From NCBI GenBank assembly GCA_024138015.1, contig JAMXBB010000011.1:74676199-74740198 (forward strand): DNA of 64,000 nucleotides, written 5' to 3'. The position numbers were made by a program, and so were the translations under genes. Below, in pieces: positions 26,401 through 39,232 of this stretch. The notes below the pieces were generated by a model. It did no database searches. It had not been told where the DNA came from and worked only from the letters and a program-made list of their open reading frames with translations. This DNA comes from Lumnitzera littorea (lineage: Eukaryota > Streptophyta > Magnoliopsida > Myrtales > Combretaceae). Every line of letters begins with the position of its first letter. Position 1 is the stretch's first letter.

Positions 26401-29400
26401 TTAGGCCAACCACTTGGAGGTTGTCCTTGTGAATAGGTATTACAATAGTAATATCAATAGATAGCATAAACATGCTTAATATGCCCACACAATTAACCCC
26501 CATCTCAAATGATCTCACATAATCTTCTAAGCTTATTCTCCTTGTGAATGGGTATGGTAATAGCAACATTAATAGATAGCATAAGCAATGTATAACATGC
26601 CCTCACATGTTGATTTCAAAGTAATTTCATTAGTTCTATAAAGAGTCTTTGAAAGCTTATACATATATAACAATTATGTTCATATTATGCTTTGTTATCC
26701 AGGGATGAACTCTTCTACTTCGTTTGCCTTTTTAAGTCTGATCGTAGCTGATGCTATTCTTCTGCTTCCATCTTTTAGAAACCAGAAGACTTGTGGGCAA
26801 TTCATTCGCAGCCAGTCTTTCCACGGCCTCATAGAAGAAATAGTCATTCTTGGATAGCAATACAAAAGGTATACTTTAATCATGGACATGAGTACTGTAA
26901 TTTGTTCGAATGACAAATAAAGTTTAACACCTACTAAGTTTTTGGGAATGAAGGATTTTCCTTTAAAAATAGAAGCACTACATCCACTTGTGAGAGCAAC
27001 CATGTAGACAGCTTTTTTTTTATATATGAAGAGAAACGTAGGGGAGAAGGACATTTTTATGGGGAAGAAAAAAAACTAATTCATTTCTTGAATAATCTCA
27101 TTCTTGTACATGTAGTAGTGCTGCTCCTTTTATTTTGAACAGATAAGGAATAACTTCCTAAGCTAGATCTTCCGAGATATGCTCATGAGATTTGGTCTTA
27201 TCCAAAAGCTAATAAATCTCCAAGCAAAAACAAATAGAAATAGAACATAGAACAGAACAAAAAAAATAAAATAAAATAAAATAAAATAAAAAGAAGATCC
27301 GTAAATATCTGTCTCTCCACAATATACATTCCTTTGCTGGTAGCTTTGTTAACCAGACTGGTACTTACTCCCAGCTAGAGAACAATCGAGTCCATTTTAG
27401 GAAAAAAGATGAGATACTAGCAATTCATCGATACATAAGGTAGAGCAGAGATTACATCAATGTAAATCTAAAATACAATAAAAATCTTCCTTCTGATGAC
27501 ATTAGCATTTCCACATCCAATTTTCTTCCACACATAGGCTTCATTTCCCTCTATCTTATGGCTATTCACCATTCTAAATGTAAATGAATTTCCTTCATTT
27601 TTTCTTTTAGATCACAGCAAATGGTGAAAAAATTGGCCTGCAGCATTTTAAGCCCATAAAACCCTTAGGCTGTGGTGATACAGGGAGGTATGTCTCTCTT
27701 CTCCCTTTCAATTTTCTGTCAACATCTACTTTGGTTGGTTTTGAAAATCATTTAATGCACTTTTGCTTTAGAATTACTTGATAAGGCAAAAGATCTTTTA
27801 GAACGTAGATTTTGCAATTTACGCATGAGCACTTGATATTTGTACTTCTAGTGGGGCTTCGAGCGGGCATGTATTAGGATAATGAGAAGATACAACTAGC
27901 TAAACCAGCAGACTCAATTCTACAGAAGTAGTTAACCCTGTGAAATTGAAACTTAAGTCTAAACTCAGAAGAGAGTGAGATGGGTAATCATATCTATATT
28001 GCATATGATAGAAACCATGCATTTGACGATCCGAACTTATCTCAAGTAAAAAGTGAATCGCAAAGACAGGAGCATCAGAGAAAAAAGTGTGTCAAAGGAG
28101 GGGGGCTATGAGCAAGTGAACACATTCTCATGTAACTTAAAACAGTTGATACTAAAGATAGAGAAAAAGCTACCTACAGACTAACTAAAGAAAAGGGAAA
28201 TGAGGAAATGATGATTTATCCAAAAACATGTATATAAATTACGGCACAACCAATGTTGCTTGGAAAACTTAGCAACGCCCTTAATACTGACAAATTATAG
28301 ATGAAGAATAAAATTATAAACCTCTTTATTATAGTAAGTACACGCAACTTTACATACGCGTGCGTAATCTTCTTAATTTAGCTAGTTGTGATATTGATTT
28401 ATCATGGTATTAGAGCATTATAATAAAAAAATGTGGTCATCTATTGCAGTGTTCATTTGGTGGAACTTCAGGGTACCGGTGAACTATTTGCCATGAAGGC
28501 AATGGAAAAATCCATGATGTTGAATCGCAACAAGGTACGCAAGTGTAAGGATGTTAATCTTGTTTAAACACTAGCGCAACTTAGCTGATCTAAACATTAA
28601 GGCCTAAGTTCAATAACATATATAAAGGATTGGCCATGCTACGAAATATGGCTTGCCTTATACTATGTTTATCGAGATGAGACTTTAACTTTTCTATTTT
28701 TTTTCACGACAAAATTAATCCCAGTGACAAAAGTAAATCTGTTATACCAATGATTTAGTCATGCATGTCATCTCCTGTCCTCATTACAGAACAAATAAAA
28801 ATGCATGTGGCTTAGCTAAGGTTTTATGTGGAATTACAATATGCTTCATAAAAGAATCCTAACCAACTTGTGATGAAATTACATTATGCTTCATAACAGG
28901 ATCCTAACCAACTTATGATAATAATAGTAAAGTTGATGTAACTTAACAAACCAAGTACCATGACAATCTTCACTTTCTGAAAGATTTAATGAGCATTGGT
29001 GTGCTAAAGCTGAGAATTCAGAAATATATTTTGACTGGCATATGTATCTTTAGAATTGCTTGGTTAATGCTTAATATTCTCTCTTGATCTGAGGCAGGTT
29101 CACAGAGCATGCATTGAAAGGGAAATCATTTCCTTACTAGATCATCCCTTTCTTCCTACTTTGTACACTTCCTTCCAGGTATTCCCATTTACAACCGTAT
29201 TGCATACGCACATTGAGGATATGTCAAATTCCTGATTTGACCACTTGTATAGTCCTTTCCATATAGGATTAATAGAAAAGGTGACCAAAAATATATCCTC
29301 CCGCACAGGTCCATTATTAGTGAGTGTACCCAAAAGGCCAGATTTTTTATATTGCCTCTCCTGTAAACTCAAAAGTTTATGTTTGAAACAGTCACTTTAA

Positions 29401-32400
29401 GTATCTTTTAATTATAATTACACATATGTAACCAATTTCACAAATAAAACAACCACAAATTCCTAGCATAATCATAAAACAAAGTAACCACAGTAAAATT
29501 CAGAGTCAAAATGACAGTTTTTAATAGTTCTAGGCCCAACTAATTGTTTCCTCCATCTTTTCTTTAACTCCAAAAGGTTGCCCTTAGGTTATCTTTACTC
29601 CTTTCTCTTCTCTAAAAAAAAAAAAAAAAAAGCTTGAGATCAATATGAATGCTTAGTTGCCTTACATAAATGCACTTTTGAAAAGCACACTCATGTTCTC
29701 TTGGCAATGAAACATTTCAGAAAAATTGGTAATGTATAGGGGAATATGCAGTACCATCTGATATTTTTTAACAAAAGTGGTACTATTTCTTAGGAAGGTG
29801 AAGAAGCCATCACTAGTTGATCTAAAAAGTGATGTACAAGCTAGCAATAGATGTTCCGGTGCTAATCAAACCTGATTTATTACTTAGACAGGCAGTTACA
29901 TAATAATATATTCAGCATGACATGACTTCATGAATTGAACCTTGTCACATTGTTTTGATCATATATTAGTCTAAACCTTTTTTGTTTTGTTTCTCCAGAC
30001 TTCTACACATGTTTGTTTGATCACAGACTTTTGTCCGGGTGGAGAATTATTTGCATTGCTAGACAAGCAGCCTATGAAAATTTTTAAAGAGGAATCAGCG
30101 AGGTAGTATGATATTCTACAATCTAACAATTAACAGCCAAAGCACAACCTTGGAGATTAAACATAGAAACTCCTATTTAAAACTTGATGCTGCTGAGGTA
30201 AGTGGTCATCTTTCCCCATTATATGAGATGTGCTGACTGTTTCTTCTCCTACTGCCAGGTTCTATGCAGCAGAGGTTGTTATTGGTTTGGAATATCTTCA
30301 CTGTTTAGGTATGCTCAATATCAAGGATAGGTCAAAGCCAGCTTTTGCACTGGCCTTTATCCTTCATTTCTGAGGAGTAAATCTCACTATTTCTAACACC
30401 TTTGTGGTTGACTGATACAGGCATAATCTATCGGGACTTGAAACCTGAAAATATCCTAATCCAGAAAGATGGACATATTGTACTCAGTGACTTTGATTTA
30501 TCATTTTTAACATCCTGCAAACCCCAAGTATGTAGCAATGTTCCAATGAATTGACTCTGCTACTTTGTAGGCTTGTTTATAGAAGTAATAGGACTTCTCT
30601 ATCTGTGTCCTTCCTACATGACAATTACAGTGGATCTTGTTCTTCCAAATAACTTCAAATTTTGAAACTCCAAATATTTCTAAAGAGAATAACTGAAACA
30701 TGTTGAATTCACTTTCTTCAGGTTATACATCCTCAGCCTCCAAATAAGAGAAGAAGATCAAGGAGTCAACCGCCTCCAACTTTTGTTGCAGAACCAGTTT
30801 CACAATCCAATTCCTTTGTTGGGACTGAAGAATATATAGCACCTGTATGATGGACTTCCACACACTTAGTTCTTCATCTTCACACAAGAAGCAAATTTTA
30901 ATCAGGCAAAGTTAAAGATGTCCTTTACTTTGACTACTGCAGGAAATAATAACAGGAGCAGGCCATAGTAGTGCTATCGATTGGTGGGCACTGGGTAAGC
31001 ACGATAATCCACATAGTTATCTGTAAGCTTTGTGTTTGCTCAATCTTGGTCCTAATCTTCACCAAGAACCTTGCATGCTCATGGTTTAGTTGCAGTGTGA
31101 ACTGTTACTCCTGCTGTTACCTATTCTTGAACACTACAATTATGTTTTCCAGAAATCATTATATGACTTGATTATTTACACAAAGAAAGTAACCCTCCTC
31201 AAATAGCTGAATCTGACAAAAGAATCTGGAGGACAGTCTTGAGCACATGTTAATTCCTGTCCAAGATCAACTGACTAAACAGTACTAACGACAAAGAGAA
31301 AGTGTTCTATCCTTACTTCCATCCCCTGACCTATGTTTATGGGTTCATTCAGGAATTTTGCTGTATGAAATGCTTTATGGTCGGACTCCCTTCAGAGGAA
31401 AGAACAGGCAGAAGACATTTTCCAACATCTTGCACAAAGATCTGACATTTCCAAGTAGCATTCCGGTATTCAACCATGCCTATTGTCTTTTAGCATTTTT
31501 AATCAAAAATACCGCTTCTCAGCCTGTTGTTCATATTTGTGTTTTCCTGTACTTGTACAGTATCTACATAACTATAACACAGGCTGGCATGGTTACGAAT
31601 GATTAACACCTCACCAAGGAAGCATATGCTGTCATATGACGATTTACTGAGAATAGTTGCTTTTCTGCTGATTAAGCTAGACAACCCACTGATTCCAAGT
31701 TATTCACTCCATTAATTTAATTCGGGATGCAGAAATTTTTACAGTTCCTTGTTATTAGATACAAAGTCAACAGGATTCATCCCTCTTGAACATAATGTAC
31801 ATTGATTGAAAGTGAAGTTGTTAGCTACCAAAAAGGAAAGGATTGTTAACAGGGGAAGAAATGGAAAGAGAAAAACCGAAACAAGTAAAAGAAAGCAAAC
31901 ATCTGTTTCCTCAACTTAACCAAAAAAAAAGAGAGAGAGGGAGGAAAAAAAAACATCATTCAAGTGCATAAGGCCACTGCCCTATCATTTCCTTCAAAAT
32001 GCGTACAGGGGGGTAATGCTGGATCAGAGAAAAAGAGGAAACTGTGGAAGCCGCAATTAAGGCATAAAGCTATCATTACTTACTAGTGACTTAGCTAATG
32101 CCAGATAATAATCACATAAAATTGAATTGCTACAAGGATGTACACAGTTATGAATTAGATATCAGATACCAAGATGTATATATACCTAATGTTAATCACT
32201 AATACACATGCTCTGAAAACTTGAAAAGACGAGCATTAAAAATGTGTCTTTTCTCCTTTTGATTTTTTATAAGCAGCCTTATCTTGCTTCTGTATCGTAG
32301 GTAAGCCTTTCAGCAAGGCAACTGATTAATGCACTACTGCAAAGAGATCCTTCCAGCCGCTTAGGATCAAATAGTGGAGCAAATGAAATCAAGCAACATC

Positions 32401-32708
32401 CTTTCTTCCGTGGAATTAACTGGCCTTTGATACGGTGCATGGTAAAAATTTCTCATATTTATTCTAAGGAGCTTTCTTTATCTATGTTTGATTGACAGCT
32501 GGGTAGTTGGAACTTTTAATGTACGAAAGGAACTGAATGTAATTAATGTCAAGTGCATGAATGTCCTCAACAGCAATTCATTTCTATGCAGACTCCACCT
32601 CCACTGGATGCACCCCTGCAGCTGATTGAAAAAGATCCAAAAGCAAAGGATGTGAACTGGGAAGATGATGGCGTGCTCGTTTCTCCTTTAGAAATGGATA
32701 TGTTCTAA
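20459..32708 (+). CDS. PHOT2: Phototropin (PHOT2-like) blue-light receptor kinase
   Basis: A plasma-membrane-associated blue-light receptor Ser/Thr kinase controlling phototropism, chloroplast movement and stomatal opening in this family. Coding exons: 20459..21174, 21933..22115, 22607..22698, 22772..23057, 23501..23714, 24669..24739, 25269..25375, 25526..25575, 25672..25776, 25920..25979, 26779..26868, 27611..27687, 28450..28534, 29098..29178, 29999..30102, 30259..30308, 30421..30527, 30722..30844, 30943..30994, 31353..31465, 32301..32441, 32592..32708. All introns are GT-AG; the sum is 3,024 nt, in frame, 1,007 residues. LOV1 is ~200-305, LOV2 ~480-590, kinase ~671-957. IAERTAEWGL before LOV1 points to PHOT2 over PHOT1. 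The first ATG of the frame is at 20459; the open frame extends upstream without another ATG. The protein is ~90 residues longer than Arabidopsis PHOT2 (915), in the N-terminus and the LOV1-LOV2 linker. No disabling change is seen. Confidence 0.93.
21050..22640 (+). other. LOV1 domain of the phototropin (exons 1-3)
   Basis: FMN-binding photosensor; it begins QQTFVVSDATKPDCP at about residue 201. The photoactive cysteine (Cys239, in GRNCRFLQG) is made by splicing: exon 1 supplies TG and exon 2 supplies C. KKNGTPFWNLL and IKFIGMQVEVSKYTEG complete the fold. In this family LOV1 contributes mainly to dimerisation and tuning, with LOV2 as the main kinase switch. Intron 1 is 758 bp; reading into it would replace the Cys by Trp and stop at 21283. 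Confidence 0.9.
23640..25776 (+). other. LOV2 domain of the phototropin (exons 5-9)
   Basis: The main light switch of the receptor. FVITDPRLPDNP starts at residue ~485. Exon 6 carries TEYTREEILGRNC with the photoactive Cys520, and the Arg after it is split by a phase-2 intron. Exons 7-9 supply FLQGPETDQATV, KKFWNLFHLQPMRD and ELQYFIGVQLDGSDHVEP. The following ERTEQQGAKLVKVTAENVDE region corresponds to the J-alpha helix that couples LOV2 to the kinase. All residues I would expect for flavin binding appear present. Confidence 0.9.
26155..26613 (+). repeat. Direct duplication in phototropin intron 10
   Basis: CCCATCTCAAATGATCTCAC begins both 26158 and 26501, and both are followed by matching text (CATAATCTT, then CCTTGTGAAT, then AATAGATAGCATAA). 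The unit is ~110-130 bp. The first unit is interrupted by the SINE at 26204..26420, so the SINE probably landed after the duplication. Confidence 0.65.
26204..26420 (-). mobile_element. tRNA-derived SINE, 217 bp, in phototropin intron 10
   Basis: A perfect 14-bp duplication TTGTCCTTGTGAAT flanks the unit (26190..26203 and 26421..26434). On the minus strand it carries an A box TGGCCTAATGG (26408..26398) followed by AAGG, and a canonical-looking B box GGTTCAAATCC (26354..26344). Its plus-strand left end is a T-run, the complement of an A-rich tail. It is antisense to the gene. The sequence is unlike the 110-bp SINE at 16231, so it is a different family. Confidence 0.85.
27265..27292. repeat. 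(AAAAT)n microsatellite in intron 11
   Basis: About five units of AAAAT, with flanking A-rich sequence. Confidence 0.7.
27638..32441 (+). other. AGC-VIII kinase domain of the phototropin (exons 12-21)
   Basis: The Gly-rich loop reads GCGDTGSV (678-685), with Cys679 where Arabidopsis phototropins have Ser. The ATP-binding lysine is Lys700 (FAMKAM). The catalytic loop is YRDLKPEN with Asp796, and the Mg-binding motif is DFD (814-816), the DFG variant typical of plant AGC-VIII kinases. The Lys/Arg-rich insertion KRRRSRSQ precedes the activation segment SNSFVGTEEYIAPE. Ser855 and Ser857 there match the autophosphorylated serines of Arabidopsis phot2 by position. C-terminal FFRGINWPLIR and DDGVLVSP are standard for phototropins. 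Confidence 0.9.
28832..28920. repeat. Short tandem duplication in intron 13
   Basis: Two ~45-bp units share ATGCTTCATAA and ATCCTAACCAACTT with a few differences. It is not related to any transposon seen here. Confidence 0.6.
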
Positions 32709-33170
32709 AGGTACTTCTTTCTGCTCAACCATTTTTAGTGCTGCAAACAAGATTTGTTTGACCCACTGAATGGATAAATTGGCAGTTAAATTCAGGCATC
32801 AAAGCTAAACACAATTTTACAGTTGAACACAAGTTGTTCCTTTCTACATATAAAAAGCAAGAATTCTTCATCAGTTATATGTTCTTCCAATTGGTAATAA
32901 GATGGCTCATGCAGGGTACAGGTATAAATGTAATGTTGCAGAAGATCAAATACAATGCTTGATTTGCTCTTACTCATGGAAGTTATGTGGAGAGAAGAAG
33001 CAGTTAATGCGTTATCCTGTCTTAGAATGGCATGTCTGCCTGGTAGCAAGCATGCAGGGCAGGGAGAGAGAAGCAATACCACTTCAAGTTGGGATGTCAT
33101 ACTTTGGCTGAATAACTATTGTGTTCATAGATGTAGGTACTCTGTTTGTAGTGAGAAGGAAAATAAAGGC
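32709..33170 (+). other. Phototropin 3' UTR region with AATAAA
   Basis: AATAAA at 33162..33167 is a plausible polyadenylation signal. A possible 3' UTR intron runs from GTACTT just after the stop codon (32712) to TCATGCAG near 32914. Short open frames here have no family likeness. From ~33170 to 33699 I see only AT-rich intergenic sequence. Confidence 0.4.
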
Positions 33171-34406
33171 AATTGACACTATTGACGATTCCGAGATAAG
33201 GTATAGTAGTAATTTGAGTACAGCAGAGGGTAACTTCTTATGACCTAATATGAAAAGATCACAAAAGATTATGCTCCAAAATCATAGGAATGAATATAAC
33301 TCAATGATCTAGAATCAAAGTTGCATTTTCTGAAAAAAGGCTAAATAGAGCACAATTATAATCAACCAAAGCAACTGAAAATGCCTAATACATATCTTCG
33401 TACCAGATTTTTCTATGATCCCATTCATATTTTTGATGGGATAAGTTCAACTCTCTATCGTACTTTTATCTTATATCCATCTTTTGAATTAATTGTGCTT
33501 TTATGGATGGAAGGCTGCACCAAATAAGAGACGGGAACATGCCTGTTAACTTAAAACACGAAAAGACAGCTACATGCCCTAACATGTCGAATTACTCCTA
33601 GAAGGTTATAGTATTTATGGTTTAATTTGAGGAGAACAATATACTGGTCTTAGCTATTTCAATAACTTCCATAACGAGATATCTAACATATAACTATCAT
33701 GCTCTAAACAAAAGAAGTCATAATAATCTCACCGTATAAACTAACATAAAATAAAAATTAACTTCACAGCTGCTATCATAGGTACAGTTTACACAAAGTG
33801 TACACGACTCAACTAGCTTGAAAGATTCAATCTAATACATGTCTATAATTAAACCTATAGTATAACTTTTCAAAATACATATTCATGACAATTTATTGTT
33901 TGATAATACAACAATACTTATGCAGCATTTCCATACATAGAGTTATAATTTGCATTAATGGTTTACAAAAACCGTAGGTCTTTAAAGTCTATCTACAATA
34001 AGATAGGAAACTAATGGACGTTCTAAGAAATTCTCAGTTAGTTTTTTTAAAACCAAAAGAAAAATCAAAAGCCTAAATTCAGTAGATTTTGCTTTCCTCA
34101 CTTTCATAACCAACTGTGTAATAATCTGAGGGTGGTGATATCTGTACATCTTAAACCCTCACTTATCACTTGCAAAAGAGTCTATAGAGAGGTGAGTACA
34201 ATTAACTTAGTAAGTGAGACGGAGTCAAAAAAGTACCATATAATTACAAATAAGGTTATTAATTATAATAAAATGAAATGCAATCAATCATTTGAAACAT
34301 CACACAATATTATCTAGTCCATTGTAAGGTCAGAGAAATTACATCCACTCCAACATGAATTGAGTAGTTTATCGAGACTCAAAATTAAACCAAACTTGGG
34401 CTTGTA

Positions 34407-37379
34407 TATTACGCCCTGAAGTTGCAGAGTAGCAACAGTCCTACTGTATAAATCATTCTATGATAGTAACTGGCCTCACAGTGCCTATCATAAATATGAT
34501 TTACATAAGGCGTTGACGACTCCTCGCTTTGAAGTAAACAGTTCAATTAAAAATTTAGTTAGAATTACAGTAAGTATTAAAACTTTAAGTCAATATATAT
34601 AATTACATGTATATTACAGTAGAATTCCCAGGTGATTCTACATCATATCATAACAGTCAACTGGTTTACATATCAAATATCAATCTTTTAATCTTAAAGA
34701 TACTAGTGAAACTTTAGATATAAATTAACTATTAAGCAAATTGATTCTCATACCCCTACACTTCAAAAGAGAACTAACCTCCAGATATTTATAAGATAGC
34801 ATATTAGTCAGAGTAATCAAAAGTTAAGACTTGCAAAAAGATTTATACGTGTATAAACAACTACAGCTCAGTAAGTTAAATTGGAGACTCATGAATGTAT
34901 ACAAACACAAACAAAACTATTAAGCAATTATTTTCATGCAATATAGTGCAATAAGTACGTGTTATCACACAACGTAGTCCGGTACGTTGGGCGAAATTAG
35001 AGTAATTTTGTCCATTCTAATTCGAGTTGAGGAGTTTTCATCTTATGCAACAGCTCACAACTAAACCCAAGATTGTACAATGGAGACACTGCTCCTCTTA
35101 AGACTATCTTTCGAACAAATGCCCTCATCCTCACCGCGACCTCCTCTCCTACCATTTAATTTGACTAAGGATGAAGAAAAGATCAAATTGCTATCCAGTA
35201 CTATCTTTTTCGAAAATATCGGTATTTGGTTAGAGAATCTTAATAATCCCCTAAAGGGTTGCAATGTATGATAATTTAGGGTATTAGGGTCGATTAGAAT
35301 TAGGTTCAATTTAGGGTCGATTAGAATTAGGTTCAATTTAGGGTGTTCAGACAATTTCACACCAATCCAATCATAACAATCATTAATCACAACATAAATT
35401 CCAATACGAAGTCAAATACGTAAGCACATACAAAAAACTACTTACAATCACAATTATACACAATCCTAAGTCTCCAAGTACCCTAAAATAGTATTCCAAA
35501 TACGATGAAATAATAAATCCAACTTACTTGGAATTCTCGATTGCTCTATTACTCATTTGTAGGTTGGTTTGTCGTCATGTATCCTATAATATAAATACGT
35601 CTTTTTAGTACTTATTCTTTGATGATACATATTCAAAGTTATGGTTTAACTCACTTCTCCATATATATCTATTATTTACTAACGATTCATTCTACATTAG
35701 CTCGAGGTTCGGTTTTTGAATTAGATTCCAGTTTTGGTTCTAAATTGTTTTCAACTATGATGAATTCTAAATACGCTCGAATCTTAATGTGAAATTAATC
35801 ACATTAAATTCGAGTATTCTAATATCATACTAGATCTTAATTTAGTATTCTAATCTATTTGATACACTCTAATCCTAATTAAGGTATCGAATTTTATTTC
35901 CAATATAAGAAAATCTTACATTTTTTATCCAATTACCTAAAATTAATTTTTTTACCAAATTTATTTTGTACTAATATTATTATTATATTATCCAATTTAA
36001 CCTATTATTTCATATTTATTAAAATCGCAACTTCACATATTACTAAATTTCCTACAATTACCACATAATTCCCATATTATTTACAAGTAACACTTCAAAT
36101 GTTAGGATGAGGTATCCACATCAAAGATTAACATCCTTAAATATCTAATTATCCTTTAAGTCAGTAATTAATCATTTAATCACTTAATTAAGCCAAAATT
36201 ACTTATTTTTTTCATCATTTTAGGGCTAAAAAATTACTTAAAATTTTCAAAAATTAATTTAAAAAAAAATGGTTTCATAGCATTGTTCTATAGAACTTAA
36301 GTATTCTACAAAAAAAAATTGAGCTCTAAACTATACTCCTAAGCCTATTTATTTCTAATTTTAAACATGTTCTATTTTATCCAATTTCTTAAGAACTCTA
36401 TATTTATAGACATGATTATACTTAATAACTATTTTTTCCTAAATCTACATTCAATAAAACATCAGAATAATAAATTTCATAATTTTCTAGGCATGATTAA
36501 TAATTTTAAGAAATTTTGCAAATCGAAGGAGATTTGAGACTCACTTAGTTCGCGAGCTTTTGGCCTCCAACACTAGTTCAAGTATGTCAGCCGATTCAGG
36601 CGGTCGGTTTGGAGTAGGGTGGTGGTGGTGGTTCGGTTTTAGGTGATAGTAATGTGTGGGTTTGGCTTACTTACCGTAACTATATGGATTTAAAAAAAAA
36701 ATTGTAAAACCCTAATTTCCCTCTCAATTTCGGTTCTCTCAATTTTCTTCAGCTCTCAACTGACCAAATAAGCTCTGAAAATTTTCTTACTATTTATATG
36801 GTTATAAAAGAATCATTGTGCATTAATTAGAACAAGACAAGGCCCATATCCTTTCTATTTTTGCTTTTTATGTGTTTGAATTTAATTGGTCAAATTTTCT
36901 CTTCTTTCCCCCTAGCTGCCATAACTTGATTTGGATCATTTCCAATCTCCCTGATTTTTCCTTAATTTTTTTTATAATTTTCTTTAATTATTTAGCAAAT
37001 TTTGAGCAATTTAGGTAATTTCACGTATTTTTACCTACACGTAAACACATGTGAGGTATAAGTAAACACTCTTAAATATTATTTAGGTCATTCTATAATT
37101 TATAGTATACATATAATCTATCTTTAGTGATTTATTAGTTATCAAAATATATTTTACGCACTTTCAATAAATAAAAAGTAATATACTTAAAATTTGAAAA
37201 TTTTATATTCTCTTATTTTATTATTTATTTTCTTAAATTAAAATTTACAGGGTTACTTTTACTAATATTTCTAGCCTTAATTTATAATTTAGATTTAATT
37301 GGATTCTTTAACCGATCGCCTTAAACTTCATGTACTAAGTTTGATCCTATGATTACTTAGCTTATATTTAAGGCTTACA
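34407..37379 (-). mobile_element. Solo LTR, family A, copy 3, nested in copy 5
   Basis: On the plus strand it runs from TATTACGCCC (a decayed TGTTACGCCCC) to AAGGCTTACA. The flanks TTGTA (34402..34406) and TTGTG (37380..37384) form a 5-bp duplication with one mismatch. It is 2,973 bp and aligns end to end with the reverse complement of copies 1 and 2. A TATAAATA (reverse strand, 36791..36798) and a CCACCA-rich patch (near 36620) lie at the expected places. A 27-bp tandem duplication occurs near 35290..35345. Confidence 0.8.
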
Positions 37380-38907
37380 TTGTGTAATAGAGAACACCTT
37401 CCTCCTGTGATCACCTTTAAACTACAGCTCCCCCTTTGTTGTGTTCTACTCGCCTGTCACTTAATTTGACTAAGGATAAAAAAAAGGACCATTTAACTAT
37501 CCTCATCGATCGAAGGGAGTTGGTATTTAGTCTGACGCTCTTAATCATTCCTTTAACGGTTACTATGCATGTCCGGTTACATTAGTAGTTAAATCACTAT
37601 TAATTCTATTTAGGGATGACTAGACAAGTTCACATAATACAAAACTATAAAATCATATAAAACAGTACGATAAGAAGTTCAACTTTTATCACAAATAGAA
37701 TATTAATCATACAAATGACATGCATACAATCAGCTAATTTACAACCATAAATAGAAATACTCTTAAGCCTCCAGATACTTTGATACAGTATCTTAACAAG
37801 TGATAAAGTTACGTTCCCAATTTACTTGTCTTGATGCTTACTATGAAAGACTTATATCGTCGATGCTTCACTCACTAGAAGATTCTATATATACAAAACC
37901 CAGATTTAATTTTCGTAAAAGTTATAAAAACGTTAGGGTTTTATCTATTATTTTATTTCACCATGTAGTTATATATACAAATATATATATCTGAAGTATA
38001 TTAGTATTTTTCTTATATAATGAAATATAGTTTTATTATATAAGTTATGTTAAGTTATTAAACATTGATAATATACATAATTATACTATTAATTATTTTA
38101 AATAATCTTAATTATATCAAAACGTACTTTTAATTAATCAATTTACATTTTCATTATGATAAGGTTATTATAGTATATAAACTCTCATAATATTATGGGG
38201 ATATAAATTATATTACCTATGATTGTCTAATTTTGGTAAAAGTAGTATCATTAAGTTTATACAAACTTGACAATACGTACTACATGTTTTATTTCGAGAC
38301 ATGACTTCTAGAGGGTATTTCTAGTTTCTAATATATCTACATATTCCTATAATAAGTATTATCATATTATATTCATTTTATGTAAATAGACTATATTTTA
38401 TATAATATACTAATATAGCTTAATAATATATATAATATCTAACCCTAATGTGTGTATATTATAGCCCGATCATGTAATTATTACTAAATATGTTGAAAAT
38501 TCATTCTAAATAGATCTGACCAGCATGTATGTGTATAGATTTTATTTCAATATTTATCATATTTTAGCCTATTATTACTAAAAACATGTCCTAGTTAGTA
38601 AATTAGGCTATTTTATTACTAAAATTCATGATAAATAGCTTGGATCACCAAATAATTCTCTGAAAATTTCTATAGTCTTATAAAAATATGGAGAATTCAG
38701 TTAGTATGTGGTTTCATACTATCGGGTTCTTCACCTATACATATATAATTACGTTCTTACTTATAAATTGCGTTTAATTAAACAAAAAATGTTATTTTCA
38801 TATAAAATTAATTCCATTATGTCTTGACATCTTTATAAGTATCCAGAAGTAATTGGATGTCAGTTTTATCGTTTAATTTTGTAAAAATCTATTTATTTTA
38901 CAATTTG

Positions 38908-39232
38908 GGGAAAAGGAAAAAAATTTAAAAAAAAATAAAAAATACCCTAAAAATACCACTTTAGGGAAAATATTTCCAAAAATATGGCACTTTTAAAATC
39001 ACCTCTTCACCTAATTCAAGATGAAATTGCATTTTAATCAAGTGAAATCGCTTTTTCTAGAAGCGATTTTATCTTGATTTAGGTAAAATCGCATTTTGAA
39101 GAAGTAATTTTAGTTCATTTTGAAATTGCATTTTCAAAAGACGATTTCAAGTGCTATATTCTCGAAAATATTTTTCCAAGAATGACAATTGTGCAATTTT
39201 TTTATTTTTTTGCATTTTTTTCCTTTTCCCTC
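38908..39232. mobile_element. MITE, hAT-like (325 bp, 8-bp TSD)
   Basis: The 8-bp direct repeat ACAATTTG flanks the unit (38900..38907 and 39233..39240). Its ends are inverted: GGGAAAAGGAAAAAAA on the left and the complement, TTTTTTTCCTTTTCCC plus TC, on the right. Further in, AAAATATTTCC and its inverse pair up, so most of the unit could fold. The middle repeats AAATCGC/GCGATTT motifs. An 8-bp TSD is typical of hAT; no transposase is encoded. Confidence 0.7.

Noticed and set aside
26695..27054. 119-codon antisense frame over PHOT2 exon 11
   Set aside because: Shadow of the sense exon plus intron; no domain likeness.
32792..33176. Frames of 70-100 codons after the PHOT2 stop
   Set aside because: Likely 3' UTR; frames overlap on both strands and show no family likeness.
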